Below are positions 8,438-18,437 of a stretch of DNA of 64,000 nt, one piece after another (positions within the stretch are counted from its first letter, which is position 1; each line of letters starts with the position of its first letter). The notes under the pieces were generated by a model. The model worked only from the letters and a program-made list of their open reading frames with translations. It was not told where the DNA came from and did no database searches. The DNA is taken from the NCBI RefSeq assembly GCF_022024235.1, contig NZ_CP091799.1, positions 325,001-389,000 on the forward strand. The letters run 5' to 3'. The DNA comes from Segatella baroniae B14 (GTDB taxonomy: Bacteria > Bacteroidota > Bacteroidia > Bacteroidales > Bacteroidaceae). A program made the translations under genes and the position numbers.

Positions 8438-9754
8438 TTGGATACAGATATATTTATACAATTTAGTAATTTCGTAGAATTTCGACCAATTACTTTTGAA
8501 ATTATAGTAGCAGCTATCTTAGCTGCTATGTTACTTTTATGCTCTGCTTATGCCAGTGGCTCAGAAATTGCTTTTTTTAGTCTTTCTCCCAATGATATAG
8601 AAGAACTTGAAGAAAGTAAATTGCCTGCTGATAATAAAGTTTGTCAGTTAAGAGAAAATTCTGAGCGTACGTTGGCAACGATATTGATAGCTAATAACTT
8701 TATTAATGTTACTATTGTGATGTTGAGTAATTATATATTCAATTCGATAGTGATATTTAAAGTAGAGTGGCTAGAAATATTGTGTATTACCATTTTACTC
8801 ACTTTTCTATTGCTTCTTTTTGGAGAAATAATGCCTAAAGTGTATTGTCGTCAAAATTCCTTGAAGTTTTGTCGTTTTGCTGCAGGAGGTATTTTAATTC
8901 TTCAACGAATTTTTTGGCCACTCGAAACAGTATTGCTTCGTAGCGGTGTAATTGCAGAAAAAGCTGTTCCCAAAGAGAATAGACAGTTAAGTGTAGATGA
9001 TCTTGAACAGGCTTTGGAGTTAACTGATAAGAATGATATTAAAGATGAGCAAAGTATGTTACAGGGTATCATTCGGTTTGGTGATGAGACAGCAAAGGAG
9101 ATTATGACTCCTCGTCAAGACATGGTCGATTTGGATATCAAGTGTTCTTACGCTGAAGTATTGAAAAGTATTGTAGAGAATAATTATAGTCGTATTCCAA
9201 TATATCAGGATAATGATGATCAAATAAGAGGTGTTCTCTATATAAAAGATTTGTTGCCTCACATTAATAAACCTGCTAATTTTAGATGGCAGAGTTTAAT
9301 TCGTCCACCGTATTTTGTACCGGAAACCAAAAAAATTGATGATTTGCTTCGAGATTTTCAAGAAAATAAGGTGCACATTGCTATCGTGGTAGATGAATTT
9401 GGTGGAACAAGCGGGCTTGTTACATTAGAGGATATATTGGAGGAGATAGTTGGTGAAATCAACGATGAGTATGATGAGGAAGAAAAGTTTTACATAAAGC
9501 TTAATTATAATACCTATGTCTTTGAAGGTAAAACGTTATTGACCGATTTTTGCAAGATATTGCAAATAGATGATGATGAGTTTGCAGAAGTAGAGGGCGA
9601 TGCTGATTCTTTAGCTGGACTTTTACTTGAGTTGAAAGGTGATTTTTTAAGTTTGCACGAACGTATAGATTTCAAAAATTATTCCTTCGAAGTTATGGAA
9701 GTTGATGAACGCAGAATCAGTAAGGTAAAAGTTGTTATTCATCGTAATTTGTAG
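8438..9754 (+). CDS. gldE: GldE-like CNNM/CorC membrane protein
   Basis: The 438-residue protein has an N-terminal CNNM-type membrane domain (several helices, about residues 20-165), a CBS pair (from EIMTPRQDMVDL near 220 to HIAIVVDEFGGTSGLVTLED near 330) and a C-terminal CorC/HlyC domain. This matches GldE of Bacteroidetes and the wider HlyC/CorC ion-transport family. The start codon is TTG; the nearest ATG (8422) is out of frame. Presence of gldE does not imply gliding, since the family is widespread in non-motile Bacteroidales. The PPTase gene follows after 27 bp. Confidence 0.88.
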   Translation: MDTDIFIQFSNFVEFRPITFEIIVAAILAAMLLLCSAYASGSEIAFFSLSPNDIEELEESKLPADNKVCQLRENSERTLATILIANNFINVTIVMLSNYIFNSIVIFKVEWLEILCITILLTFLLLLFGEIMPKVYCRQNSLKFCRFAAGGILILQRIFWPLETVLLRSGVIAEKAVPKENRQLSVDDLEQALELTDKNDIKDEQSMLQGIIRFGDETAKEIMTPRQDMVDLDIKCSYAEVLKSIVENNYSRIPIYQDNDDQIRGVLYIKDLLPHINKPANFRWQSLIRPPYFVPETKKIDDLLRDFQENKVHIAIVVDEFGGTSGLVTLEDILEEIVGEINDEYDEEEKFYIKLNYNTYVFEGKTLLTDFCKILQIDDDEFAEVEGDADSLAGLLLELKGDFLSLHERIDFKNYSFEVMEVDERRISKVKVVIHRNL

Positions 9755-9781
9755 TTCTTTATTCGTTATTCATTATAGGAT

Positions 9782-10381
9782 ATGGCATTACTTTCTATTC
9801 GTCATCTTTGGGATGATGTTAATTTAGGTATTTGGGCAATAGAGGAAACTGTAGAACAGTTATTTGAACAATATCCCCATTTGAAGGATCTTAAAGTGTA
9901 TTTAGATGAGAAGTACAAGAACGAAGGGCGAAAAAAAGAAATACTTGCAGTAAGAGCATTATTGTATGAAATGACTCATGAAGAATCATCTAAACGTATC
10001 TCACATGAACCTTCAGGTAAACCATTGTTAAAGGGATATTTTATTAGTATAAGTCATACAAAAGGTTATGCTGCAGTTATCATGTCTAAAACAAGAAATG
10101 TGGCTGTAGATATTGAATATGTGAGCGATAGAGTAAGTAAAATTGTGGATAAGTTTATTCGCTCTGATGAAGATTCCAGTACAATAGAAGTTCAGTTGAA
10201 AAACTGGTGTGCTAAGGAAACGGTCTATAAGTATTTCTCTGAGGAGGATTTGCAATATTCCGAAATGAGATTACATGATTTATCTTCATCTCATGCTTTA
10301 GTGGATGATTTGAAAATAAAAAAGACTATTGATGTCTTTTTTGACACCAATAGTCAATATGTTCTTGCATATTCCTATTAA
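9782..10381 (+). CDS. 4'-phosphopantetheinyl transferase superfamily protein
   Basis: Transfers the phosphopantetheine arm of CoA to a carrier protein. Of its 199 residues, the Mg-binding motif [12 protein letters not shown] (about 104-115) and the downstream WCAKETVYK (about 142-150) are diagnostic. [11 protein letters not shown] and SISHTKGYA precede them, as in Sfp-type enzymes. Which carrier protein it serves cannot be told. Its stop codon overlaps the convergent hisB stop by 4 bp. Confidence 0.9.
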   Translation: MALLSIRHLWDDVNLGIWAIEETVEQLFEQYPHLKDLKVYLDEKYKNEGRKKEILAVRALLYEMTHEESSKRISHEPSGKPLLKGYFISISHTKGYAAVIMSKTRNVAVDIEYVSDRVSKIVDKFIRSDEDSSTIEVQLKNWCAKETVYKYFSEEDLQYSEMRLHDLSSSHALVDDLKIKKTIDVFFDTNSQYVLAYSY

Positions 10382-11448
10382 AGCATACCCTTAGAACTTG
10401 GCAGTTCAAAATGGTAAATATCTCTTTTGACTGCCATATTCAAGGCACGGGCTAGAGCTTTAAATATACCTTCAATTTTGTGATGCTCATTAAATCCTTC
10501 TGCTTTAATATTTAAATTCATTTTTGCTGCATCACTAAAACTCTTGAAGAAGTGGATAAACATTTCGGTTGGCATTTCTCCGACTTTCTCTCGCTTAAAT
10601 TCAGCATCCCATATCAGCCATGGGCGCCCGCCAAAGTCAAGAACAACCTGACACAAACAGTCATCCATTGGTAGACAATAACCATATCGTTCGATACCAC
10701 GTTTATCGCCTAAAGCCTTGAGTATGCATTCGCCCAAGGCTATGCCTGTATCTTCTATAGTGTGATGCTCGTCAACGTGCAAATCTCCCTTAGTGTGGAT
10801 GGTCAGGTCCATTTTGCCATGTTTTCCAATTTGTTCAAGCATATGGTCAAAAAAGCCCAATCCCGTAGAAATGTCACATTTGCCAGAACCATCTAAGTCA
10901 ACTTTTATATAGATATCAGTTTCCTTGGTCGTTCTTTTAACTTCTGCTATTCTTTCGCCGGCGAAAAGAATTTCAGCGATTTTATCCCATGTTAAGTTAT
11001 CTTTTCCCAGAATGAGTGATTTGCATCCAAGATTATTGGCGAGTTCTGCATCTGTTTCGCGATCACCGATAACATAGCTTCCTGCAAGGTCGTATTCGGG
11101 ATTATTTATGTATTGTGTCAACATTCCAGTTCCTGGTTTACGCATGGGAGAATTGTCTTCTGGAAAATGACGATCTATTAGGATATTATCAAATGTAATG
11201 CCTTCACTCTCTAACGTTTGGAGTATGAAATTATGGACAGGCCAAAATGTATCCTCGGGAAATGATTCTGTTCCAAGACCATCTTGGTTGCTTACCATTA
11301 CAAATTCATAGTCAAGTTTACTTCGTATAAATCCTAAATTTTTGAAAACGCCTTTGGTAAATTTTAGTTTAGCAAAACTGTCAATTTGTTCGTCTTCAGG
11401 TTCTTCTATAAGAGTACCGTCTCTGTCAATAAATAGTAACTTTTTCAT
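10378..11448 (-). CDS. hisB: Bifunctional histidinol-phosphatase / imidazoleglycerol-phosphate dehydratase
   Basis: Catalyses two steps of histidine synthesis. The N-terminal HAD phosphatase (residues 1-165) has [10 protein letters not shown] with the nucleophilic Asp. The dehydratase (from about 170) has [21 protein letters not shown] and [11 protein letters not shown], the metal-binding His/Glu clusters. The start is ATG 11448; the frame is open further upstream, but that part overlaps the previous gene and lacks homology to HAD enzymes. The ATG overlaps the upstream TGA (ATGA), so translation is probably coupled. In the segment around residues 90-104 ([13 protein letters not shown]) the cysteines that bind zinc in the E. 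coli phosphatase are absent. The other his genes are at 43057-45843. Confidence 0.95.
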   Translation of the reverse strand: MKKLLFIDRDGTLIEEPEDEQIDSFAKLKFTKGVFKNLGFIRSKLDYEFVMVSNQDGLGTESFPEDTFWPVHNFILQTLESEGITFDNILIDRHFPEDNSPMRKPGTGMLTQYINNPEYDLAGSYVIGDRETDAELANNLGCKSLILGKDNLTWDKIAEILFAGERIAEVKRTTKETDIYIKVDLDGSGKCDISTGLGFFDHMLEQIGKHGKMDLTIHTKGDLHVDEHHTIEDTGIALGECILKALGDKRGIERYGYCLPMDDCLCQVVLDFGGRPWLIWDAEFKREKVGEMPTEMFIHFFKSFSDAAKMNLNIKAEGFNEHHKIEGIFKALARALNMAVKRDIYHFELPSSKGML

Positions 11449-12302
11449 TTTATTAGGTGTGTTGATTTTTCTAGTTCTTGTGCTTCTATAGAACCAAATG
11501 TAAAATAGAGAGCTGCCAGTAGCCAATATATAGCAAAAAATGTGATAGCATTAATAATCGTATTTGTTCCTATTAATAAGACTGTAAAGTAGACAGGGGT
11601 GCCAAGAGGATCGCCATCTAGAGCACCTAGTTGAGATACAGCCTGCGTGATAAATAGTATCCATACAGGAATCGCTATTATTGATATGATGATTCCTGTT
11701 ATCAATGAACTAAGAAATAATGTCGCTGTAGTTATGCCCCAATGTTTAAAACCTAATTTAATAGATTTTATGGCCTGAATAAAATTACACTTATTATTGT
11801 TATATTTGAAAAAGGAATAAGAAATAGGGGCAGAAATTATCATTACTATAAGAGCAACCAAACTTATTATAAGGGTAAATTGTAAGTGTCTTAGATTCAT
11901 TTTTGCAGCTATCGCTATACCTCCATACATGCAAGCAACTATTGCAACAATTGCTACAAGAATTGCAAATATAGTAAATGCGGTAACCTTCTTAAAATGT
12001 GATTTTAGAGAAAAACCATCGAAAAATTTCAAAAAAGAAGCAATATAGTATATAAAACTGGTAATTACAGAAATAATAAGTAAAAGCCCGATATAGATAG
12101 TTGGCATGATATGGGCTGTACTCCATTCTGTTAATTGCTTGTTAGGCAGTTGGCTATAAATAAGAAAACTGGTTAGAAATGAACATAATAAAATTGGAAA
12201 CCAAGTCTTCTTAATGAGGTCTTGAAAGTTTGTTGTAATAAATTTAAACGCTTCATGCATGCATGAAGAAAAACTTCGATTTTTAAAAATGTCTATTTCC
12301 AT
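11445..12302 (-). CDS. Integral membrane protein of unknown function
   Basis: About six hydrophobic segments are visible in 285 residues (near 37-50, 70-95, 110-130, 142-165, 195-225 and 240-270), with a short cytoplasmic N-terminus rich in Phe/Lys. No family I can name. It overlaps the methyltransferase gene by 20 bp and hisB by 4 bp, making a three-gene coupled unit. The link to HisB looks positional rather than functional. Confidence 0.75.
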   Translation of the reverse strand: MEIDIFKNRSFSSCMHEAFKFITTNFQDLIKKTWFPILLCSFLTSFLIYSQLPNKQLTEWSTAHIMPTIYIGLLLIISVITSFIYYIASFLKFFDGFSLKSHFKKVTAFTIFAILVAIVAIVACMYGGIAIAAKMNLRHLQFTLIISLVALIVMIISAPISYSFFKYNNNKCNFIQAIKSIKLGFKHWGITTATLFLSSLITGIIISIIAIPVWILFITQAVSQLGALDGDPLGTPVYFTVLLIGTNTIINAITFFAIYWLLAALYFTFGSIEAQELEKSTHLIK

Positions 12303-13056
12303 ATCTTCTAAATTCTGAACAAGTAATCGCAGTAGCGATTGCTACATTCAAACTATCTGCAGTGTCTTTTCCTTCAGGATAATTTGGAATGAGCAATTTG
12401 TGTGTAACCATAGCTGCAATGTCTGGAGAAATACCCTTCCCCTCATTTCCCATAATAATCAGTCCGTGGCTACTTAATTCTTGTTGATAAATGTTTTTAC
12501 CATCAAGAAGTGTTCCATATATAGGTGTTGACTTATCTATTTGCTTTAAGTATTGTTTTAGATCAGTATAAGTAATCTTAACCCTTGCGATACTACCCAT
12601 AGTTGCTTGTATGACTTTTGGATTATAAATGTCTGCAGTATCCATACTACAAACAATATTTTCTATACCAAACCAATCAGCAATACGAATAATTGTACCA
12701 AGATTTCCGGGGTCTTGTACATCATCGAGGGCTAAAGTTAGTTTTTGTGTGGGTAAGGAAACCAAATTCTTGTCAGTTTCGTTTTTGAATTGTGGGAAAA
12801 CAGCCAATACCTGCTGTGGATGTTGTAAGAAACTTACTTTTCGAAGTTCTTCAGCAGTTGCTTCGATAACCTCACAATTGTGACTAACATTATTTTCCAG
12901 TAGCCATTTCTGAGTGGCTACTATAAGGGTAGGGTTGAGAAGTTTTAAAAGATCACCTACGATCTTTGGTCCTTCTGCTACAAAAACACCTTCTTCTTTG
13001 CGATGTTTTTTTTGTTCCAGCGAGTGGATGTATTTAATCTTTGCTTTACTAATCAT
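12283..13056 (-). CDS. SpoU/TrmH-family RNA 2'-O-methyltransferase
   Basis: SPOUT-fold methyltransferase acting on a ribose of rRNA or tRNA with SAM. The 257 residues comprise an N-terminal substrate-binding part and the catalytic motifs LDDVQDPGNLGTIIRIADWF (motif 1), MGNEGKGIS (motif 2) and SLNVAIATAI (motif 3, the SAM knot). It is closest to RlmB/TrmH-type enzymes, but the target nucleotide cannot be inferred. A -7 box ends 7 nt before the ATG, so its mRNA leader is very short. Confidence 0.9.
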   Translation of the reverse strand: MISKAKIKYIHSLEQKKHRKEEGVFVAEGPKIVGDLLKLLNPTLIVATQKWLLENNVSHNCEVIEATAEELRKVSFLQHPQQVLAVFPQFKNETDKNLVSLPTQKLTLALDDVQDPGNLGTIIRIADWFGIENIVCSMDTADIYNPKVIQATMGSIARVKITYTDLKQYLKQIDKSTPIYGTLLDGKNIYQQELSSHGLIIMGNEGKGISPDIAAMVTHKLLIPNYPEGKDTADSLNVAIATAITCSEFRRYGNRHF

Positions 13057-13063
13057 TTCATTG

Positions 13064-13071
13064 CAAAGATA
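13064..13071 (-). promoter_or_regulatory. -7 box of the methyltransferase-hisB unit
   Basis: Read leftward: TATCTTTG, 7 nt before the ATG at 13056. No clean TTTG at the usual -33 position; a TTG lies at 13088-13090, slightly too close. Confidence 0.6.
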
Positions 13072-13156
13072 ATAAAAAGAACAGATACAACGATTGTTGA
13101 ATATCAGAAATTTTATTTTTTCCCAAATCTTAAACCCTGTATTCGCTTTTTATTTA

Positions 13157-13164
13157 TACCTTTG
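13157..13164 (+). promoter_or_regulatory. -7 box of the TamL-like gene
   Basis: TACCTTTG, 19 nt before the GTG start at 13184; the -33 match is poor. Confidence 0.55.
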
Positions 13165-13183
13165 CAGCAAATAAACATTCCAA

Positions 13184-15382
13184 GTGAAGAAATCCAATTA
13201 TTATATACTTTTTTTGTTATTGTTTTTGACTGCTTGTTCTGCTTCAAAATTTGTTCCGGAACAAGAGTATCTTTTAGACGCAGTCGAACTCAAGTCTGAT
13301 CAGAAGGACTTAAATCTTTCGGCACTTAGTTCTTATGTAAGGCAAAAAGCAAATTCTAAATGGTTTTCAATATTCAAGGTCCCTCTTGGTGCGTATTCTC
13401 TTTCAGGTAGAGATACATCTAAATGGATAAATCGTACATTACAAAATATTGGTGAAAAACCTGTTATATATGATACAGCTCAGGCTAAGTTATCATGTGA
13501 AGATCTTCGTCTTGCATTGCATAATCTTGGCTATTTGAATGCTTCTGTGGATTTAAAAACAAAAATCCGTGGGAAAAAAATTAAGGCTATCTATACTTTA
13601 TATCCTGGAGAATCATATTATATTGGTAAAGTGAACTATGATATCCAAGATGAAAATATAGCAAAAGTGTTGAGGCTGGATATTCTATCGAATAGAAAAT
13701 TGAAGCCAGGAATGCAATTTGTGGTGAGTGTTTTAGATAATGAGCGTAAAAGGATAACTTCGATTCTTGAGGATAGTGGCTATTATCGTTTTCATAAGGA
13801 CTTCATACAATATACAGCTGATACTATTCAAGGGAGTAAAGAGGTTGGAGTTACTCTTCATTTGTATAAATATCGTGCTAGCTCGAATTCAGTTGAAGTT
13901 CCTCATACTCGTTACCGTTTGAGAAATGTTAATTTCTTAACGAATGACTCAGATGGATTTCATATACGCAAGAGAGTGTTGGAGAATGCAACTTTTCTTA
14001 CGCCTGGCGATTATTATAATTCATCCGATTTACATCGGACCTATAATAAGTTTAGTAGATTACAAGCGGTAAAGTATACGAATATCCGTTTTTTAGAAGT
14101 TCCTGATACAAATCTTTTAGATTGTAATATTCAGATAAGTACGAATAAGCCTTCTACCATATCTTTTTTGCCGGAAGGGACTAATACTGCTGGTGATTTG
14201 GGAGCTGCTGCATCTTTAACTTATACCAATAGAAATCTGTTTCGTGGAAGTGAACAGTTTAGCGTAACTTTAAGAGGTGCTTATGAGGCAATTACCGGCT
14301 TGGAAGGATATCAAGATCAGGATTATCAAGAATATTCTATAGAATCTAAACTCCAGTTTCCACGATTTGTAGCTCCGTTCTTATCAAAAAGTTTTCAGAA
14401 ACAAAACGCAACATCTGAATTGTCAGTGGGATGGAATTTGCAAAATAGACCTGAATTTCACCGTCGAGTATTTTCTGGCGCTTGGAGATATCGGTGGAAT
14501 GAACCTAGTCATTCTATCAGTTATCGTCTAGATCTTCTAGATTTGAATTATGTTTATATGCCTTGGATTTCAGAAACATTTAAGCATGATTATCTAGATA
14601 GTGTAAGTAACAGAAATGCTATTTTGCGTTATAATTATGAGGACCTTTTTATTATGAAGATAGGTTTTGGAGTTAATTATAATGATGGAATAGATGCATT
14701 TAGAATTAATGTAGAAACTGCAGGTAATTTGTTGAGTGGATTGGCTAGTATCGGTAATTTTAAGAAGAATGACGATCAACAGTATACGTTGTTTAATATA
14801 GCTTATGCTCAGTATGCAAAATTTGATTTTGATTATACTCATTTATTTAAGTTTGATAATAGAAATACGTTAGCTTTACATGCTGCTTTTGGAATAGCTT
14901 ATCCTTATGGTAACAGTACGATATTACCATTTGAAAAGAGATATTTTTCAGGTGGAGCGAATTCTGTAAGAGGATGGAGTGTGCGTGAATTAGGACCAGG
15001 TAGGTTTAGAGGAACTGATGGACGAATAGACTTTGTAAATCAGACAGGTGATATGAAATTAGACCTAAATGCAGAATTACGTTCGCATTTATTTTGGAAA
15101 TTTGATGGTGCTTTTTTTGTGGATGCTGGTAATATTTGGACTTTACGAAATTATGAGGAACAGCCTGGAGGGCAATTTAAGTTTAGTGAATTTTATAAGC
15201 AAATTGCGGTAGCCTATGGATTAGGTTTACGTCTTAATTTCAGCTACTTTATACTTCGTTTTGATATGGGTATGAAAGCTATCAATCCGGCTTACCAGAC
15301 CAGCAAAGAGCATTATGCAATATTTCATCCAAACTTTAATCGTGATTTTGCTTTTCATTTTGCGGTAGGCCTTCCATTCTAA
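13184..15382 (+). CDS. tamL: Omp85/TamA-type outer membrane lipoprotein (TamL-like)
   Basis: 732 residues with a lipoprotein signal (LLFLLLFLTAC, Cys about residue 18), POTRA-like repeats (about 25-320) and a C-terminal 16-strand-type barrel ending in FHFAVGLPF. The loop-6 signature is present as GGANSVRGWSVRELGPG (VRGW). A lipid-anchored Omp85 protein of this size fits TamL of Bacteroidetes, partner of TamB, though tamB is not in the window. The start is GTG. The 3' end overlaps the convergent lipoprotein gene by 47 bp. Confidence 0.85.
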   Translation: MKKSNYYILFLLLFLTACSASKFVPEQEYLLDAVELKSDQKDLNLSALSSYVRQKANSKWFSIFKVPLGAYSLSGRDTSKWINRTLQNIGEKPVIYDTAQAKLSCEDLRLALHNLGYLNASVDLKTKIRGKKIKAIYTLYPGESYYIGKVNYDIQDENIAKVLRLDILSNRKLKPGMQFVVSVLDNERKRITSILEDSGYYRFHKDFIQYTADTIQGSKEVGVTLHLYKYRASSNSVEVPHTRYRLRNVNFLTNDSDGFHIRKRVLENATFLTPGDYYNSSDLHRTYNKFSRLQAVKYTNIRFLEVPDTNLLDCNIQISTNKPSTISFLPEGTNTAGDLGAAASLTYTNRNLFRGSEQFSVTLRGAYEAITGLEGYQDQDYQEYSIESKLQFPRFVAPFLSKSFQKQNATSELSVGWNLQNRPEFHRRVFSGAWRYRWNEPSHSISYRLDLLDLNYVYMPWISETFKHDYLDSVSNRNAILRYNYEDLFIMKIGFGVNYNDGIDAFRINVETAGNLLSGLASIGNFKKNDDQQYTLFNIAYAQYAKFDFDYTHLFKFDNRNTLALHAAFGIAYPYGNSTILPFEKRYFSGGANSVRGWSVRELGPGRFRGTDGRIDFVNQTGDMKLDLNAELRSHLFWKFDGAFFVDAGNIWTLRNYEEQPGGQFKFSEFYKQIAVAYGLGLRLNFSYFILRFDMGMKAINPAYQTSKEHYAIFHPNFNRDFAFHFAVGLPF

Positions 15383-15818
15383 TCTTCCAGTTTCGGTTAA
15401 TATAGATAGCCTGAAGAGTAAAAGAACCTTCATTAATCATATGGCATGACGTGCCTATCGTGTCCATTTGGAGGAAGTTTTTTACTGTAATTTTTACAGT
15501 TGCAGTATTGGTGTTATCATTGATTTCGACATCTTCGATTTCGCATGAAGCACCCTCTGTTTGATTTCTTAAAGTATCTATATCTACATCGTGAACATTA
15601 GAAGAAGCATATTTCAGCCATTTTTCTGATGTTGATGTGCAATATGGCATGGCATCTTTAAATCTCCAATTATAATAATAATAAGCAAATGAATCAACTT
15701 GCGCTATTAACAGTTCTTCTTTGCTCAATTCTTTTTCACTACAGGAGTTAGTAAATATCATGCATAATGCTATGATAATAATAAGAAGACAATATTTTGT
15801 AGAAAATAAAATTTTCAT
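15336..15818 (-). CDS. Small predicted lipoprotein, DUF4878-like
   Basis: About 160 residues beginning MKILFSTKYCLLII, with a hydrophobic signal ending in IFTNSCSEKE (lipobox TNSC). The mature domain has an alpha+beta pattern (SFAYYYYNWRFKDAMPYC, later ATVKITVKNFLQM and QAIYINRNWKIRM) as in small NTF2-like/DUF4878 lipoproteins; this assignment is tentative. A TTG 24 nt upstream is in frame but overlaps the -7 box, so ATG 15818 is chosen. The gene overlaps the 3' end of the TamL-like gene. Confidence 0.75.
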   Translation of the reverse strand: MKILFSTKYCLLIIIIALCMIFTNSCSEKELSKEELLIAQVDSFAYYYYNWRFKDAMPYCTSTSEKWLKYASSNVHDVDIDTLRNQTEGASCEIEDVEINDNTNTATVKITVKNFLQMDTIGTSCHMINEGSFTLQAIYINRNWKIRMEGLPQNEKQNHD

Positions 15819-15839
15819 ATTTCGCTTTATTATTTTAGA

Positions 15840-15868
15840 CAAAGATATATAAAATTTTTGAGTTACAA
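15840..15868 (-). promoter_or_regulatory. Promoter of the small lipoprotein gene
   Basis: Leftward TATCTTTG (15840-15847) with a TTG 18 bp upstream (15866-15868). It is interleaved with the divergent promoter of the hydrolase gene. Confidence 0.65.
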
Positions 15869-15886
15869 TTTTTTTTATTACCTTTG
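15857..15886 (+). promoter_or_regulatory. Promoter of the MBL-fold hydrolase gene
   Basis: TTTG (15857-15860), 18-bp spacer, TACCTTTG (15879-15886), then 22 nt to the ATG. Confidence 0.7.
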
Positions 15887-15908
15887 TTTTAAAATTTAAA
15901 AATTAAAG

Positions 15909-16712
15909 ATGCTAAGATTTATATCCTTCGGTAGCGGTAGCAGTGGTAACTGCTATTATCTATATACCGAAACGGATTCTTTATTGATAGATATAGGAGT
16001 AGGAATAAGAACGCTTAAGAAGCATTTCCATAATTATGGTATGCAGCTTAAGGATATTCAACATGTCTTAATAACTCACGATCATGCTGATCATGTGAAG
16101 TCTGTCGGAAGTTTGAGTCGAGATTATGGCTTAGATATTTATACCACGCACCGTGTGCATACTGGTATAGATCACAACTGTTGTGTGAGATGTAAAATTG
16201 CTCCGGAGCGCATTAAAGTAATAGAAAAAGGTAAAAGTTTCACTTTGGGATCTTTTGAGATTACTCCTTTTGGCGTGCCACATGATAGTACTGATAATGT
16301 AGGCTATAGTATTGTTGTAGGAGGTGTTACATTTTGTCTGATGACTGATGTGGGCCATATTACAGATGAAATGAAAGGCTATATAGGCAGTGCTAATTAT
16401 CTTGTAATTGAGTCTAATCATGACGAAGATATGGTTCGCCAAGGGCCTTATCCTATGTATCTAAAAACTCGAATACTAGGTGATACAGGTCACTTAAGTA
16501 ATAATAATTGTGGATTAGCTCTTGCTGAAAATGCCACAGAAAAATTAAAACAAGTGTGGCTTTGCCATTTAAGCGAAGAGAATAATCATCCGGAATTAGC
16601 TCGCAAAACAGTAGAAAGTGTTTTGCGAAGTTATGGTATTATTGTTGGGAAAGATTTTAAATTAGAGGTGCTTAAGCGGCGAACTCCTAGTGAAATTTAT
16701 GAATTGAAATGA
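15909..16712 (+). CDS. Metallo-beta-lactamase-fold hydrolase, YycJ/WalJ-like
   Basis: The opening MLRFISFGSGSSGNCYYL and the metal motif THDHADHV (about residues 57-64) place it in the YycJ/WalJ branch of MBL-fold proteins, some of which are exonucleases or phosphodiesterases. GDTGHLSN and CHLSEENNHPE supply further His ligands. 267 residues, soluble. In Firmicutes the homologue sits with the walKR genes, but no two-component genes are seen here. The 3' end overlaps the convergent glycosyltransferase by 26 bp. Confidence 0.88.
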   Translation: MLRFISFGSGSSGNCYYLYTETDSLLIDIGVGIRTLKKHFHNYGMQLKDIQHVLITHDHADHVKSVGSLSRDYGLDIYTTHRVHTGIDHNCCVRCKIAPERIKVIEKGKSFTLGSFEITPFGVPHDSTDNVGYSIVVGGVTFCLMTDVGHITDEMKGYIGSANYLVIESNHDEDMVRQGPYPMYLKTRILGDTGHLSNNNCGLALAENATEKLKQVWLCHLSEENNHPELARKTVESVLRSYGIIVGKDFKLEVLKRRTPSEIYELK

Positions 16713-17580
16713 AATAGCCTAGTTTGTAAAAGGAAAAGAAAAATGTCTTGGGATGATTTCCTATTAGGCTTTTTCTTATTCTTTTTTGTGTTATTTTATA
16801 TATCATTCGAATAATATTTATCAGATGATATCTTTGAAGAAATGTTGTTATTTTAATTAGGGTAGAGTATCCTTTTAAGTCATTAGAAAATGCTGAGAGT
16901 GTTTGTAGACCTTCTTCGGTTTTGATTATAAAATGTTCATTATCTTCGAAATCCTCGAATATAACAGGATTATTGATGTGGTTGATGCGAATACCATTTT
17001 CTTTTAGCTGACGTCCAAATACAACATCTTCATATCCATAATGCTCAAACCTTTCATCGAAAGGTATACGAATCATGATCTCTCTCTTGATAAGAAAGTT
17101 CGAGGTGTGAAAATCCTGATATGGATTTTTGCGTCTTTCTAGGTAAGTGTGAGTGCGTTCTGCCTTTTTTTCATATATATATCTTAGGTTGTTTATATGT
17201 TTATTTGGGTTGTTATCTGTTAAATAACCACCATAAATTACATCTCCTTCCGATTGAAGATACTTAGATATATAATCTGAATTTTGAATACTCATGTCGC
17301 AATCTATAAATAAAAGCCATGGGTATTTTGCTTTTTGAGCAAGAAAGTTCCTGATTTTTGCTCTTCCCACATTTACATCTCTGCGAATAAAAAGACAATT
17401 GCTCCAATTGCTAATGCTTTGATTAGAAGCCCATTCTTTTTCATTTGTAGAGCCATCATCTGCAACAATGATTTCGTAGATTAAATCATTAATCAAAGAG
17501 ACTTGTTCTTGTATAGACTTTACAAGTTTGATACAACAAGTGTTGTATTCTGGAATTAGGATAGATAACTTTTTTTTCAT
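16687..17580 (-). CDS. Glycosyltransferase family 2
   Basis: GT-A fold transferase: the nucleotide-binding start SILIPEYNTCC, the VADDGST motif (about residue 40) and the metal-binding LFIDCDMSIQ (about 95) are present. GYEDVVFGRQLKENG later resembles the acceptor-side ED motif of GT2 enzymes. ATG 17580 is chosen, since the alternative ATG 9 nt upstream adds only three residues. It stands apart from the main cluster at 19097-24792; acceptor and sugar are unknown. Confidence 0.85.
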   Translation of the reverse strand: MKKKLSILIPEYNTCCIKLVKSIQEQVSLINDLIYEIIVADDGSTNEKEWASNQSISNWSNCLFIRRDVNVGRAKIRNFLAQKAKYPWLLFIDCDMSIQNSDYISKYLQSEGDVIYGGYLTDNNPNKHINNLRYIYEKKAERTHTYLERRKNPYQDFHTSNFLIKREIMIRIPFDERFEHYGYEDVVFGRQLKENGIRINHINNPVIFEDFEDNEHFIIKTEEGLQTLSAFSNDLKGYSTLIKITTFLQRYHLINIIRMIYKITQKRIRKSLIGNHPKTFFFSFYKLGYFISIHKFH

Positions 17581-17722
17581 AATGTGCATTTGGGAGATAA
17601 AAGCAACTTCACAGAAAATAACTAATGATTTACTGAAAATATTTTGTTGTCTTATTATTTTTTTGTTTCTTTGCGAGAAATTTGGCGAAGATATTATTAA
17701 AATTGTTATATTTTAAATTGAG

Positions 17723-18364
17723 ATGAAAATGAATTTTCGAAAATGTACCCTTTTGGTTATTTTGTTTTTGGGTGGGTTGAGTGTACAAGCTCAAAGTTTC
17801 TCAAGTATTCTTAAAAGTGCAGCAGGAGAGGTTGCGTCAACTGCTAAAAATTCAGAATCAAGTATTGTTTCTGGATTAACATCTATATTTAATGCTTCAA
17901 AGGTTGCAACAGTGGCTGATTTGGTTGGTACTTGGAAATATACGGAGCCTGCCATTGTATTTAAAAGTAGCAATTTGTTAAAAAATGCTGGTGGAAAATT
18001 GGCAGCTGCAGCTATAGAGAAAAAACTGCAGACACAATTTGCCAAATTGGGAATTAAGAAAGGACAAATGTCTATGGTATTTGATAAGTCTGGTAATTTT
18101 ACTCAGACTATAGGTAAGAAGAAAATTCGTGGAACTTATTCTTTAAGTGGTCAAAATATAAGCCTAAAATATGCTGGACTGGTTAGTCAAGTTGGTACGA
18201 CACAGGTAGATGGAAATAATCTGCTTTTTGTTATGGATGCTTCTAAATTGTTGAAATATGCTAAGTCTATTGGTGCATTGACAGGTAATTCTACATTGAA
18301 TTCATTAGGTTCTCTTGTGAGCAGTTATGAGGGCATGCAAGTGGGATTTAGATTTAATAAATAG
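17723..18364 (+). CDS. Secreted DUF4923-like protein
   Basis: 213 residues with a Sec signal peptide (LLVILFLGGLSVQAQ, cleavage after QA likely) and a Ser/Ala-rich start of the mature protein. The body has VADLVGTWKYTEPAIVF and a lipocalin-like ending (MQVGFRFN), which I associate with DUF4923 of Bacteroidales. Function unknown; probably periplasmic or surface-exposed. Confidence 0.75.
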   Translation: MKMNFRKCTLLVILFLGGLSVQAQSFSSILKSAAGEVASTAKNSESSIVSGLTSIFNASKVATVADLVGTWKYTEPAIVFKSSNLLKNAGGKLAAAAIEKKLQTQFAKLGIKKGQMSMVFDKSGNFTQTIGKKKIRGTYSLSGQNISLKYAGLVSQVGTTQVDGNNLLFVMDASKLLKYAKSIGALTGNSTLNSLGSLVSSYEGMQVGFRFNK

Positions 18365-18437
18365 TTAATGAATCGAAAATTTTTGTATTTTGAGCGTTAA
18401 AGAATAAATTTGTTACTTCTACTAATATTTTTTTAGT

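Noticed and set aside
8422..8440. ATG at 8422 as gldE start
   Set aside because: It is out of frame with the GldE protein; the in-frame start is TTG 8438.
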